Below, in pieces: positions 36,232 to 45,179 of a DNA stretch of 64,000 nt; within the stretch, counting starts at the first letter, position 1, and each line of letters begins with the position of its first letter. The translations under genes were made by a program, and so were the position numbers. The DNA is from an uncultured Halieaceae bacterium. GTDB lineage: Bacteria; Pseudomonadota; Gammaproteobacteria; Pseudomonadales; Halieaceae. The notes beneath the pieces are model-generated. The model was not told where the DNA came from and did not search any database. It saw only the letters and a list, made by a program, of their open reading frames with translations. The DNA lies in contig CAJXMD010000001.1 in NCBI GenBank assembly GCA_913056165.1, positions 62,001 to 126,000 on the forward strand, given 5' to 3'.

Positions 36232-37582
36232 GTTTGCACTCGCTCTTTTTCTTGCGGTATGCCTGACCTTGATGCTTGGATTTCCCGTGGCGCTTACTCT
36301 CGCCGGGGTCAGCCTTGTTTTTGCGGCACTCGGGACTCTGGCTGGTGGCTTTGATCCCACCTACCTTGTTGCATTGCCTGCTCGCATTTTTGGCACGATG
36401 AGCAACGAGACACTTATAGCAGTGCCTCTATTCATTTTGATGGGTAATATTCTCGAGCGCGCCCGGATCGCCGAAGATTTGCTTAACCAGATGGCACAGT
36501 TGTTTGGTAGAAGGCCTGGGGGCCTCGGGATTTCTGTCGTTTTAGTCGGCGCCCTGCTTGCTGCCAGCACTGGCATCGTGGGAGCAACAGTAGTTACCAT
36601 GGGGCTGCTGTCGCTGCCCACCATGCTTCGAGCTGGTTATAGCCCCAGCATTGCGACAGGTACGATCTGCGCAACCGGCACGCTCGGTCAAATTATTCCG
36701 CCCTCTATCGCGCTCGTCCTGCTCGGGGATATTATTTCAAGTGCCTATCAACGGGCCCAGCTCGAGATGGGGGTGATCAATACCGCCACGGTGTCAGTAG
36801 GTGACCTTTTTATAGGAGCCCTTGTGCCAGGCCTTATCCTGGTCGCCTGCTACGTGCTATGGATTGCCATTACCGGCTGGGTATCTCCGAAAAAAGTGCC
36901 CCCCATAGAGACATCAGCGATATCGCCTGCTCAAGTGTTAAGTGTGTTGTTACCTCCCTTAGGCTTAATCGGGCTGGTGCTTGGGTCGATCCTGGTCGGC
37001 GCAGCAACACCAACAGAAGCCTCTGGAGTGGGTGCAGTAGGGGCCCTGGTGTTAGCCATCTTGAGGCGAGAGATGACATGGTCTCGTCTGCGAGACATTG
37101 GGCAAAGTACCCTGCAAGTGACCAGCATGATTTTTCTCATCCTGATTGGTGCTTCGGTCTTTTCGCTGGTGTTTCGCGGCTTTGGCGGCGAAGAATTGGT
37201 TCAGGAGTTTTTTCACTCAATGTCAGGCGGTCCTGCCGCTGCACTGCTATTGGTCATGGTGGTTATTTTTTTGTTGGGCTTTATTCTTGACTTCATCGAA
37301 ATTACCTTCGTTGTAGTCCCCATTGTCGGCCCAATTCTTCTGGCCATGGGCTTTGATCCGATTTGGCTTGGCATCATGATTGCAGTGAACCTGCAGACCT
37401 CCTTTCTCACCCCTCCTTTTGGTTTCGCTCTGTTTTACCTGCGGGGGGTAGCCCCGGATAAGGTGAACACCGGCGCAATGTATCGAGGGGTCATTCCTTT
37501 TGTTCTACTGCAGCTGGGCCTGCTTCTCCTGATGTGGTACGTGCCGAGCATCGTTTCCTGGCTACCCAACAAGCTTGGCTAA
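36221..37582 (+). CDS. TRAP transporter large permease DctM
   Basis: A 453-residue integral membrane protein of about 12 helices with DctM features: VPLFILMGNILERARIAEDL, ASTGIVGATVVTMGLLSLP, GTICATGTLGQIIPPSIALV and FIEITFVVVPIVGPILL followed by LQTSFLTPPFGFALFYLRGVAP. These form the sodium- or proton-coupled transport channel. It is translationally coupled to dctQ. The type of receptor nearby points to alpha-keto or other mono-carboxylate substrates, an inference only. Confidence 0.92.
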   Translation: MQAEFALALFLAVCLTLMLGFPVALTLAGVSLVFAALGTLAGGFDPTYLVALPARIFGTMSNETLIAVPLFILMGNILERARIAEDLLNQMAQLFGRRPGGLGISVVLVGALLAASTGIVGATVVTMGLLSLPTMLRAGYSPSIATGTICATGTLGQIIPPSIALVLLGDIISSAYQRAQLEMGVINTATVSVGDLFIGALVPGLILVACYVLWIAITGWVSPKKVPPIETSAISPAQVLSVLLPPLGLIGLVLGSILVGAATPTEASGVGAVGALVLAILRREMTWSRLRDIGQSTLQVTSMIFLILIGASVFSLVFRGFGGEELVQEFFHSMSGGPAAALLLVMVVIFLLGFILDFIEITFVVVPIVGPILLAMGFDPIWLGIMIAVNLQTSFLTPPFGFALFYLRGVAPDKVNTGAMYRGVIPFVLLQLGLLLLMWYVPSIVSWLPNKLG

Positions 37583-37669
37583 CTCACCATGACTACTAAA
37601 TAGGTTTCTCTTGCAGTGAAAGAATAGATAAAAAAAGACTCCATCAACAGATCAAAAAGGTTAGCGCCG

Positions 37670-38062
37670 ATGACCAATATTGACGAACATCCATCTCCCC
37701 AGGGAGATTTAAGCCTCCAAGCAGTGGCCATGCCCTGCGACACCAACCCTCATGGGGATATTTTTGGGGGGTGGCTAATGTCACAAATGGATCTTGCTGG
37801 CTATGTCACTGCCTGCGAAGTTGCCGATGGGCGGGTAGCAACTGTGGCGGTTGAGGGGATGTCTTTTCTAACGCCAGTGCACGTTGGCGCCGTCGTAAGT
37901 TGTTACTGCGATGTTGTTGATATCGGTAGAAGCTCGGTACGGGTAGTCGTCGAGGTATGGATTAATTCAAAACAGGATGGCGAGCCGATTAAGGTTACCG
38001 AGGGCACATTTATTTATGTTGCGATCGATAGCGAAAAACGAACCCGGGTCATTGCCCCGTGA
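37670..38062 (+). CDS. YciA-type acyl-CoA thioesterase
   Basis: A 130-residue hot-dog-fold thioesterase. The motif MPCDTNPHGDIFGGWLMSQMD at the N-terminus (shown in part: NPHGDIFGGWLMSQMD) and VAVEGMSFLTPVHVGAVVSCY are typical of YciA/acyl-CoA hydrolase families, with the catalytic Asp in HGDIFGGW. It probably hydrolyses short- to medium-chain acyl-CoA. It sits between the TRAP permeases and the inverted receptor gene and overlaps the receptor's 3' end by 14 bp. Confidence 0.88.
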   Translation: MTNIDEHPSPQGDLSLQAVAMPCDTNPHGDIFGGWLMSQMDLAGYVTACEVADGRVATVAVEGMSFLTPVHVGAVVSCYCDVVDIGRSSVRVVVEVWINSKQDGEPIKVTEGTFIYVAIDSEKRTRVIAP

Positions 38063-39203
38063 GATTCACTGGCGGCAAGACCTTGTCACGAGCATTCAGA
38101 AATGCCCGCTCTGAAATTTCGTGATATGCCCTGACATCTTTGGCGAAAGCTTGATAGGAGCGGGCAATTTTTTGCGCCATGGGGTCATTTTCTACCAGCG
38201 CATCAAGAGCAACCAGCGAGTTGTTGTAAAAAACCTGCAACACGTCCTCGGGCACTGCGCGCAGCTTGGTTCCACTCGCCAGGAGCGTACGAAGAGACTC
38301 ATTGTTACGGGCGGTAAACTCATCCAACATATTTTGGTTAGCGGCTCGCGCTGCGTACTCGACGATGGCCTGAAGGTCTTTTGGAAGCGCCAAAAACGCC
38401 TGTTCGTTCACCGTAAATTCAAGCATGGCCCCGGGCTCGTGCCACCCTGGATAGTAGTAATACTCGGCAACTTCATTCAGACCCAGAGTTCGATCGTTAT
38501 AGGGGCCAACCCACTCGACAGCGTCGATCACCCCGGTCTGCATCGACGTGTACACCTCACCTCCCGCTATCCGAACAGCGGTTCCTCCTGAAGCATCAAA
38601 AACCTCGCCAGCGAGGCCGGGTATCCGCATTTTTAGCCCTTTTAGGTCCTCTGCACTTCGCAGTTCTCGGTTGAACCAACCAGCCATTTGAACTCCAGTA
38701 CTGCCCCCAGCGAAGGGGATAACGCCAAAGGGAGCATAAAGTTCGCGCCACAAAGTGAGCCCATCCCCATGGTGCAGCCAGCCATTAATTTCCTGTGCGG
38801 TCATACCAAAAGGCACTGCTGTATAGAAAACCGCGGCAGGTATCTTTCCTTTCCAGTAGTAGGCCGCCCCATGGCCCATCTCTGCAACGCCTTGGGATAC
38901 CGCATCAAAGACCTCGAAAGCGGGCACAATTTCACCTGCACCGTACACTCGTATCGATAACCGGCCGCTACTCATTTCCTCAACATATCTGGCAAAATTT
39001 TCAGGCGCCGCGCCAAGCCCAGGGAGGTTTTTGGGCCAAGTCGTTACAAGCTTCCACTCATATTTCTCTGATGAGGTAGCGTTATTGGCGTTAGCGGAAG
39101 AGGGTTTCATGGTCCCTCGATCTATCGCCCAGAGCGCTACTACTGCTGCGAGCAGCCCAACCAGAACAACAACGACTACCGGTAAATATCGACGCTCAAA
39201 CAT
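38049..39203 (-). CDS. TRAP transporter substrate-binding protein DctP
   Basis: A 384-residue extracytoplasmic solute receptor. Residues 1-30 are an N-terminal hydrophobic signal/anchor (YLPVVVVVLVGLLAAVVALW). The mature protein starts with WKLVTTWPKNLPG and contains GAGEIVPAFEVFDAVSQG, GGEVYTSMQTGVIDAVEWVGPYND and YYYPGWHEPG, close to the TakP-like group that binds 2-oxo acids. It faces the permease genes with a thioesterase between them, instead of the usual dctPQM operon order. Confidence 0.9.
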   Translation of the reverse strand: MFERRYLPVVVVVLVGLLAAVVALWAIDRGTMKPSSANANNATSSEKYEWKLVTTWPKNLPGLGAAPENFARYVEEMSSGRLSIRVYGAGEIVPAFEVFDAVSQGVAEMGHGAAYYWKGKIPAAVFYTAVPFGMTAQEINGWLHHGDGLTLWRELYAPFGVIPFAGGSTGVQMAGWFNRELRSAEDLKGLKMRIPGLAGEVFDASGGTAVRIAGGEVYTSMQTGVIDAVEWVGPYNDRTLGLNEVAEYYYYPGWHEPGAMLEFTVNEQAFLALPKDLQAIVEYAARAANQNMLDEFTARNNESLRTLLASGTKLRAVPEDVLQVFYNNSLVALDALVENDPMAQKIARSYQAFAKDVRAYHEISERAFLNARDKVLPPVNLTGQ

Positions 39204-39255
39204 TTCTTTCTCCCTTCTAGGGTAGAGTCGGCCTTATTATCATTGGGGAATACGG

Positions 39256-41412
39256 CTAAAGCGCTTCGAGATTCGCATACTGAAGCACCAGCCATTTTGA
39301 ACCGGCAGCAAAGCTGACCTCCACGCGAGCGTTTCCACCTCGCCCTTCGAAGTTAACCACCACGCCTTCTCCAAACACCTGATGCAGCACCCGCTGACCT
39401 AATTGGACACCGGCTTCAACAGAGGCCGAAATTTGAGTCGAAGACAAGGAAGACATTGGTCGTGCCACTGATGCACTCAATCTCACCTCGCTCAACAACT
39501 CAGAAGGAATCTCCCGCACAAATCGGGAGGGCGTGTTGTAGTTCTCAGATCCGTGGAGCCGACGACTTTCCGCATAAGTGAGCACCAGTTTTTGCATGGC
39601 GCGAGTGATGCCCACGTAACACAGACGGCGCTCCTCTTCGAGGCGGCCGGGTTCATCTAGAGACATACGGTGAGGGAAAAGGTTCTCCTCCATGCCTGCC
39701 AAAAATACCAATGGAAATTCCAGACCCTTTGCAGAGTGCAGCGTCATTAGCTGAACGCTATCTTCATGTGGATCCGCCTGTGCATCACCAGCATCCAGAG
39801 CCGCATTATCCAGAAACTGCTGCAGTGGACTTAACTCTGATTCTTCCGCAACAAAAGATTTCGCGGCGGAGACCAGTTCCTCGAGGTTTTCCACTCTAGC
39901 CTGTCCGCGCTCTCCCTTTTCAGCGCGATGGTAATCAATCAAGCCCGCCTGATGAATAACGTGTTCTGTTAACTCCTCCAGTGGAAGCTCAACAGTCACC
40001 GAGTCCATCTCATTGATAAGGGTGTAGAACCCGGTAAGTGCAGAGAGCGCGCGGCCAGGAAACAACTTTTCTTCGCCAGCAATCTCTATAGCTTGCCAAA
40101 GTGTTATCTGGCGCTCCCGGGCTAGCTCTCGCAACCCATCCACGGTCTTGGCGCCTATGCCTCTTGGCGGCACGTTTAAAATTCGCTCCAATGCCGGATC
40201 ATCTTGGCGTGCAATGAGGAGGCGCATGTATGCAAGGGCATTTCGAATTTCGAGCCGCTCATAGAACCGCTGGCCGCCATAAATGCGATAGGGGATCTGA
40301 GTTCTTATCAGCGCTTCCTCTAACACCCGTGACTGCGCGTTGGATCGATACAAAATGGCAACGCTTTGCCTTTGGTTGCCCTCCTCTATCCAAGACTGAA
40401 TCCGCTCAATAATAAACCTAGCTTCATCCTGCTCGTTAAAACCCGCATACAGACTAATCGGCTCTCCCTGATCACCAGCAGTCCAGAGTTCCTTTCCCAG
40501 GCGCCCAAAGTTATGGGCGATCAAGCCATTAGCCGCGCTCAGTATTGTTTGCGTCGACCGATAATTTTGCTCAAGCCGAAGGGTGCGTGTTTCAGCAAAA
40601 TCCTCACTGAAGCGTTGAATGTTTTCGATTCGCGCACCACGCCAACCATAAATCGACTGGTCATCGTCACCAACTGCAACCGTTGGCACCGTGTTCCCCG
40701 CCAGAACCCGAAGCCAGGCGTACTGAATGGTATTGGTATCCTGAAACTCATCTACGAGGATGGTGCGAAAACGCTGCTGATAATGGGCGAGGGTAGCAGG
40801 ACTATGTAGCCAGAGTTCATGGGCCCGCAATAATAGTTCTGCAAAATCAACCAAGCCGCCTCGCTCGCAAACCTCCTCATACGCGGTGTATACACGGTGC
40901 AAGGTTTTTTCATGGAGATCACCATAGGCAGGCTCGACATGTGCAGCCCTCAGGCCTTCATCTTTTTGCGCATTGATATACCACTGCGCCTGTTTGGGTG
41001 GCCACCGGGCGTCATCAAGATCAAGGTCTCTACAAACCCGTTTCACCAGGCGGAGCTGGTCGTCACTATCCAAAATCTGGAAGGCTTGAGGAAGCCGCGC
41101 CTCCTGCCAATGCTGCTTCAGTAGTCTGTGAGCCAGTCCATGGAAAGTGCCAACCCACATGCCCATCGTTGAAATACCCAGCATCGACTCAATTCGGCCC
41201 CTCATTTCCCTGGCTGCCTTATTGGTAAATGTCACTGCCAGTAGAGAATGTGGGGACACACCCTCGGCTCGGATTAGCCAAGCTATACGATGGACGAGCA
41301 CTCGAGTTTTACCTGAACCGGCCCCAGCGAGAACTAAAAGATTGCCACTCTCTGCAGCAACTGCCTCACGCTGGGCCTCATTGAGGTCTGAAAGAATGTC
41401 AGAAACGTCCAT
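39256..41412 (-). CDS. uvrD: DNA helicase II UvrD
   Basis: A 718-residue SF1A helicase for nucleotide-excision and mismatch repair. Motifs: LNEAQREAV (Q motif), AGAGSGKTRVLVHRI (Walker A, residue ~32), ILVDEFQDTN (motif II), VGDDDQSIYGWRGA (motif III), LHSAKGLEFPLVFLAGMEENLFPH (motifs V region, in part) and RRLCYVGITRAMQKL (VI). The C-terminal tail ends in a Tudor-like RVLHQVFGEGVVVNFEG domain that contacts RNA polymerase in homologues. The ATG at 41412 is preferred over an extension to 41436. Confidence 0.95.
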   Translation of the reverse strand: MDVSDILSDLNEAQREAVAAESGNLLVLAGAGSGKTRVLVHRIAWLIRAEGVSPHSLLAVTFTNKAAREMRGRIESMLGISTMGMWVGTFHGLAHRLLKQHWQEARLPQAFQILDSDDQLRLVKRVCRDLDLDDARWPPKQAQWYINAQKDEGLRAAHVEPAYGDLHEKTLHRVYTAYEEVCERGGLVDFAELLLRAHELWLHSPATLAHYQQRFRTILVDEFQDTNTIQYAWLRVLAGNTVPTVAVGDDDQSIYGWRGARIENIQRFSEDFAETRTLRLEQNYRSTQTILSAANGLIAHNFGRLGKELWTAGDQGEPISLYAGFNEQDEARFIIERIQSWIEEGNQRQSVAILYRSNAQSRVLEEALIRTQIPYRIYGGQRFYERLEIRNALAYMRLLIARQDDPALERILNVPPRGIGAKTVDGLRELARERQITLWQAIEIAGEEKLFPGRALSALTGFYTLINEMDSVTVELPLEELTEHVIHQAGLIDYHRAEKGERGQARVENLEELVSAAKSFVAEESELSPLQQFLDNAALDAGDAQADPHEDSVQLMTLHSAKGLEFPLVFLAGMEENLFPHRMSLDEPGRLEEERRLCYVGITRAMQKLVLTYAESRRLHGSENYNTPSRFVREIPSELLSEVRLSASVARPMSSLSSTQISASVEAGVQLGQRVLHQVFGEGVVVNFEGRGGNARVEVSFAAGSKWLVLQYANLEAL

Positions 41413-41507
41413 GGCGGAAGTGTACCGGAATTGCAAATCTAGGCATCTGATTTACATAAAAACAGTTGGGCAAGTCGTAAATCAAACTGGAATGAGGTGC
41501 CCTATTA

Positions 41508-41537
41508 TTGACTGGACCACAGTCCCAAATTTATCTA
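41508..41537 (+). promoter_or_regulatory. Putative promoter for the tandem-SPOR gene
   Basis: TTGACT (41508-41513), an 18-bp spacer and TATCTA (41532-41537) lie 57 bp upstream of the gene at 41595, in the 182-bp gap divergent from uvrD. A good -35 and near-optimal spacing; the rest of the gap shows no other feature. Confidence 0.5.
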
Positions 41538-41594
41538 TAACAACGCGCATATCAATAAAGACCCTGGCGTACGGGCGATACTGCGGAGACGTGG

Positions 41595-42827
41595 ATGACC
41601 AGCGATCAACACCAGCACCAACAAGAGCCTGACGACGCGAACGCCACCCTCGCCGATCACGCCTTAGCGGCCAGTAACCCGCGAAAAAACCTATGGCCAA
41701 TCGCAATTGGTGTCGTTGCGACTATCTTGATGTTGGCAGCCGGCGCGAGCGCGTTGTTTCAGCGCGCTAATATGGAAGCGGAAATAGCGAGGCTGGCAAA
41801 AGACTTAATTGCCTCGAACAATGATGTCGAACGCCTTGTTGCTGAAAACGCTGCGCTCACGAGAAAACTGGACAATTTAGTTGATGGCTCTGAGTCATTC
41901 TCGCCTGTCATTGAGTCTAAGTCCTCAGCACGAAGTGATTTGGTGGATCCCCATATTGTGGACGCAACCGAGGTGACTGCTGCTGCAAGTGAAGGGGCTT
42001 ATGATAAGAAATCGGCCTCGACGAAAAACCCGCATAACACGACCAAAATAGAGCCGATCACCGCGACACGCGTCGACGATTCCTTGGATGAGAGGGGCGC
42101 TCAGCCCAGTGTGACCGACCGTACTGACGGGCCAGAGATGACTTCCTCTCTCTCCAAAATGTACCCTAATACAAGATCAGAGGACGCCAGCAACAGGATT
42201 GGCACGTGGGCTGTTGTTGTCGGGGCATTCTCCAGCAAGAACAACCTCAACAATCTTGTCTCTGCTCTGGAAAACGAGGGCTATGCCGTCACGATTCAAT
42301 CAATCACGCGAGAGGGCCAAGAGCTCCAGCAAGTGAAGGTTATTGGGTTTAAAACGAGAAGTGATGCAACAGCCGCGGCATCTGGCATAGAGCTCGCTTA
42401 TCGGACCGGTAGATTACGTGTTATAGCCAACGCCATGGTTGCAGGTAATCCAAGTATGTCTGAAACCACGCCGGCAGCACCATCAAGCAATAGCTCGGCT
42501 TTTCCAAGAAGAACAAAAAGCGCGAGCCCCTCGTCAACAACATCAAACGCTAAAGGTAGTGCAGCATTGTCTGAAAATACTCCACCTCCTCCGGCTAGAT
42601 GGTTCATTTTCATTGACACATTTACAGACAGCGATGTGGCAAATGAGGTCGCCGAGGGGTTGATGATTCAAGGGTATAATGCAAAAGTCGCCGTAGAGTA
42701 CTCTGAAGGTACACTGCTTTATCTGGTACAGATTGTTGGTATCGCAAAAGAAGAGGATGGGCAAGAAATCGTTCAGGCTTTGATAGCTGACAACCAATTT
42801 CAACAGGTCCAGCTGAGAGCCTACTAA
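41595..42827 (+). CDS. Inner-membrane protein with two SPOR-like domains
   Basis: A 410-residue protein of unknown function. A cytoplasmic hydrophilic N-terminus (1-32) precedes one transmembrane helix (about 33-55) and a heptad-like segment (about 57-95: AEIARLAKDLIASNNDVERL). After a long Ser/Thr-rich linker comes GTWAVVVGAFSSKNNLNNLV (about 203-275) and, after a second Ser/Pro-rich linker, ARWFIFIDTFTDSDVANEV (about 334-410); both have the length and alternating pattern of SPOR domains, which bind denuded septal peptidoglycan. No enzymatic domain is visible. It may be a divisome or envelope scaffold. The small exported gene 35 bp downstream may be cotranscribed. Confidence 0.7.
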   Translation: MTSDQHQHQQEPDDANATLADHALAASNPRKNLWPIAIGVVATILMLAAGASALFQRANMEAEIARLAKDLIASNNDVERLVAENAALTRKLDNLVDGSESFSPVIESKSSARSDLVDPHIVDATEVTAAASEGAYDKKSASTKNPHNTTKIEPITATRVDDSLDERGAQPSVTDRTDGPEMTSSLSKMYPNTRSEDASNRIGTWAVVVGAFSSKNNLNNLVSALENEGYAVTIQSITREGQELQQVKVIGFKTRSDATAAASGIELAYRTGRLRVIANAMVAGNPSMSETTPAAPSSNSSAFPRRTKSASPSSTTSNAKGSAALSENTPPPPARWFIFIDTFTDSDVANEVAEGLMIQGYNAKVAVEYSEGTLLYLVQIVGIAKEEDGQEIVQALIADNQFQQVQLRAY

Positions 42828-42862
42828 CTGGTGAGCTAATCATCTACAAACCGAGGTGTTTC

Positions 42863-43243
42863 ATGAAAAAAATAACGAGAAAACAAGTTTTTATAGGTCT
42901 GTCTCTAAGTCTGGCGGTATGGGCCACATCGTCTCAGGCCGACGACTGCAATATGCCGACTGCACCAAACATACCTGACGGGGCCAGCTCAACATACGAT
43001 GAGATGATCGCAACTCAGACGGCGATAAAATCTTTTCAATCAGATGCAGAAGTATTTAGAAAATGTCTGGATGAGCTTATGAGCACTCTGCGGGAGGCAA
43101 GTACTGATGGGGACGCTGGCGCTATCCAAGAATTTAATGTCGCTAACGACCGCTATAACCAATCAGTAAGTGTCGAGGAGTCTTTGGCGGCGGAGTTCAA
43201 TGAGGCTATTAAAGCTTACAAGGCGGCAAACCCTAGCGAATAA
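42863..43243 (+). CDS. Small exported helical protein with two cysteines
   Basis: A 126-residue protein with a clear signal peptide (about 1-26, cleaved at SSQA/DD). The mature form begins DDCNMPTAPNIPDGASST and then is almost wholly alpha-helical and charged; cysteines at about residues 29 and 68 could form a disulfide. The pattern Cys-x-x-Pro...Pro-x-Gly-Ala-(Ser)...x(K)F...Cys-Leu is one I recall from small uncharacterised exported proteins in other Proteobacteria, but I cannot name a family. A GAGGTG ribosome site precedes the ATG. Function unknown. Confidence 0.7.
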   Translation: MKKITRKQVFIGLSLSLAVWATSSQADDCNMPTAPNIPDGASSTYDEMIATQTAIKSFQSDAEVFRKCLDELMSTLREASTDGDAGAIQEFNVANDRYNQSVSVEESLAAEFNEAIKAYKAANPSE

Positions 43244-43265
43244 ATTCCATAGTTGCACAAGTTGT

Positions 43266-43291
43266 CGACCCGATTTTTCCACGGGTCGTTT
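43266..43291 (+). terminator. Rho-independent terminator after the small exported gene
   Basis: CGACCCG (43266-43272) pairs with CGGGTCG (43282-43288) over a 9-nt loop followed by TTT. It lies 22 bp after the stop of the + strand gene and before the convergent glmS. The T-run is short, so strength is uncertain. Confidence 0.6.
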
Positions 43292-43352
43292 AGTGGTGAT
43301 GGTGGTCTTGAAAAATATAAACAGTTTGTAAGCACCATAAATTATTCTAAAA

Positions 43353-45167
43353 CTACTCCACCGTAACTGATTTAGCCAAATTCCGCGGTTTATCGACATC
43401 CGTACCCCGCGCCACTGCCACGTAGTAAGACAGCAGTTGTAATGCCACCGTGTAGGTAATCGGAGCGGTTAGGATGTGACTATGAGGCATGGCAAGCACA
43501 TGAACCCCGGGGCCAGTCTCAAAGCCTGACTCCTCGTCGGCAAAAACAAACAATTCTCCTCCTCGCGCTCTTACCTCCTCAAGATTAGATCGAAGTTTTT
43601 CCAACAACCCATTATTTGGTGCCACAGCGACAACCGGCATATCCTCATCAACCAGAGCCAGGGGCCCGTGCTTTAACTCACCCGCAGGGTAGGCCTCAGC
43701 GTGGATATAAGAAATTTCCTTGAGCTTGAGTGCACCCTCCATCGAAATGGGGTAAAACACGCCGCGCCCCAAAAAGAGTGCGTGATGCTTGGTCACAAAG
43801 TGGTTGGCCAGCTGCTTTATTTTGGGCTCCAGATCGATCACTGCCTCAACTGCTAAAGGCAAGTTTGCTATCGCCTCCTCAAATTCCTTCAGGCGACTCT
43901 GTTGATTATTTGTCTGCATCAACGCAGCAGTGAGAACCAAAAGCGCTGCAAGCTGGGTAGTGAACGCCTTGGTGGAGGCAACACCAATTTCTGGTCCAGC
44001 CTGGGTCAAGTAAACCAACTCACTCGCTCGGACTATCGCCGAATGATCGACATTACATATCGCCAAGCGCGCAATGCCAGCACTACCTAAATGATTAATG
44101 GCCGCCAGCGTGTCCGCTGTCTCACCGCTTTGGGAAATGCTGATAATCAATGTCCCATCCACGATCACGGGGATGCGATAGCGGATTTCCGAGGCCACCT
44201 CCACCGAGCACGGAATTTGCGCAAATTCCTCGATCCAATATTTGGCGACCAATCCGGCGTGATAGCTGGTGCCGCAGGCAATTATCTGAATTGCACGGGT
44301 CTTCAAAAAGATTTCAGCTGCTTCGGGCCCAAACTGTTCGGCTGTAAGGTTTTCGGCCTGCACCGTGTCCATCAACCGCTGAGGTTGCTCATGAATTTCT
44401 TTCAGCATGTAATGGGCATAATCAGCCAAAACATCTTCTGTCTTGGGGGGTTCCAGATGAACCACCTGCCGGCTGATCGGCTCACCAGCGCGGTCATACA
44501 ATGCGTAGTCGCCAACGCTCAGGCAACCAATATCGCCATCTTCGAGATAAACAAACCTGTCGGTAACCGAGCGAAGGGCCAAGGTATCCGATCCCGCAAA
44601 CATTTCACCAATACCAACCCCCAAAACCAAGGGACTACCCTGTCGCGCAACGACGAGACTCTGAGGCTCTTCGCGATCTATAACGGCAAGCGCATAGGCT
44701 CCATCTAGCTTGTTCACAACGCTTTGTACCGTTGAAAGAAGATCCGTATGGGAGGGCCGCAGCTGGTCAATAAGATGAACGATGACCTCCGTATCCGTCT
44801 GAGATAAGAATGAAACACCGCCTCTCTCAAGATCTTCACGCAAGACTGTATGGTTTTCGATGATGCCGTTGTGAACGACCGCATATCGATCGCTGGCAGT
44901 GTGGGGGTGAGCATTCGCGGTGCTGGGCTCACCATGAGTGGCCCAACGGGTGTGTGCAATCCCTACACAGCCAATTATGGGCTGCTGGGCCTGCGCTGCC
45001 TCAAGCTCTGCAACTTTACCAAGCGCCTTGTGCAACTGGAGATTACGATCGTTATCAATTAGAGCCATCCCGGCAGAGTCATAACCCCTGTATTCCAGGC
45101 GCCTCAAGCCCTCCAGCAAAATCTCCGAGACTTCCCGTTTGGCCACTCCAGCGACAATACCGCACAT
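43353..45167 (-). CDS. glmS: Glutamine-fructose-6-phosphate aminotransferase GlmS
   Basis: A 604-residue class II amidotransferase producing glucosamine-6-phosphate, the entry to peptidoglycan and LPS precursors. Cys2 of MCGIVAGV is the N-terminal nucleophile; HTRWATHGEPS and the glutaminase core follow. Two SIS domains contain ACGTSYHAGL, SQSGETADTLAA and the C-terminal PRNLAKSVTVE. Lying 12 bp after glmU, it forms the usual glmU-glmS operon. No glmZ-like RNA was detected. Confidence 0.97.
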   Translation of the reverse strand: MCGIVAGVAKREVSEILLEGLRRLEYRGYDSAGMALIDNDRNLQLHKALGKVAELEAAQAQQPIIGCVGIAHTRWATHGEPSTANAHPHTASDRYAVVHNGIIENHTVLREDLERGGVSFLSQTDTEVIVHLIDQLRPSHTDLLSTVQSVVNKLDGAYALAVIDREEPQSLVVARQGSPLVLGVGIGEMFAGSDTLALRSVTDRFVYLEDGDIGCLSVGDYALYDRAGEPISRQVVHLEPPKTEDVLADYAHYMLKEIHEQPQRLMDTVQAENLTAEQFGPEAAEIFLKTRAIQIIACGTSYHAGLVAKYWIEEFAQIPCSVEVASEIRYRIPVIVDGTLIISISQSGETADTLAAINHLGSAGIARLAICNVDHSAIVRASELVYLTQAGPEIGVASTKAFTTQLAALLVLTAALMQTNNQQSRLKEFEEAIANLPLAVEAVIDLEPKIKQLANHFVTKHHALFLGRGVFYPISMEGALKLKEISYIHAEAYPAGELKHGPLALVDEDMPVVAVAPNNGLLEKLRSNLEEVRARGGELFVFADEESGFETGPGVHVLAMPHSHILTAPITYTVALQLLSYYVAVARGTDVDKPRNLAKSVTVE

Positions 45168-45179
45168 ACCTGCTGTCCC

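Noticed and set aside
44091..44708. 205-codon + strand frame inside glmS
   Set aside because: Antisense shadow of a well-conserved glmS; no independent evidence of coding.
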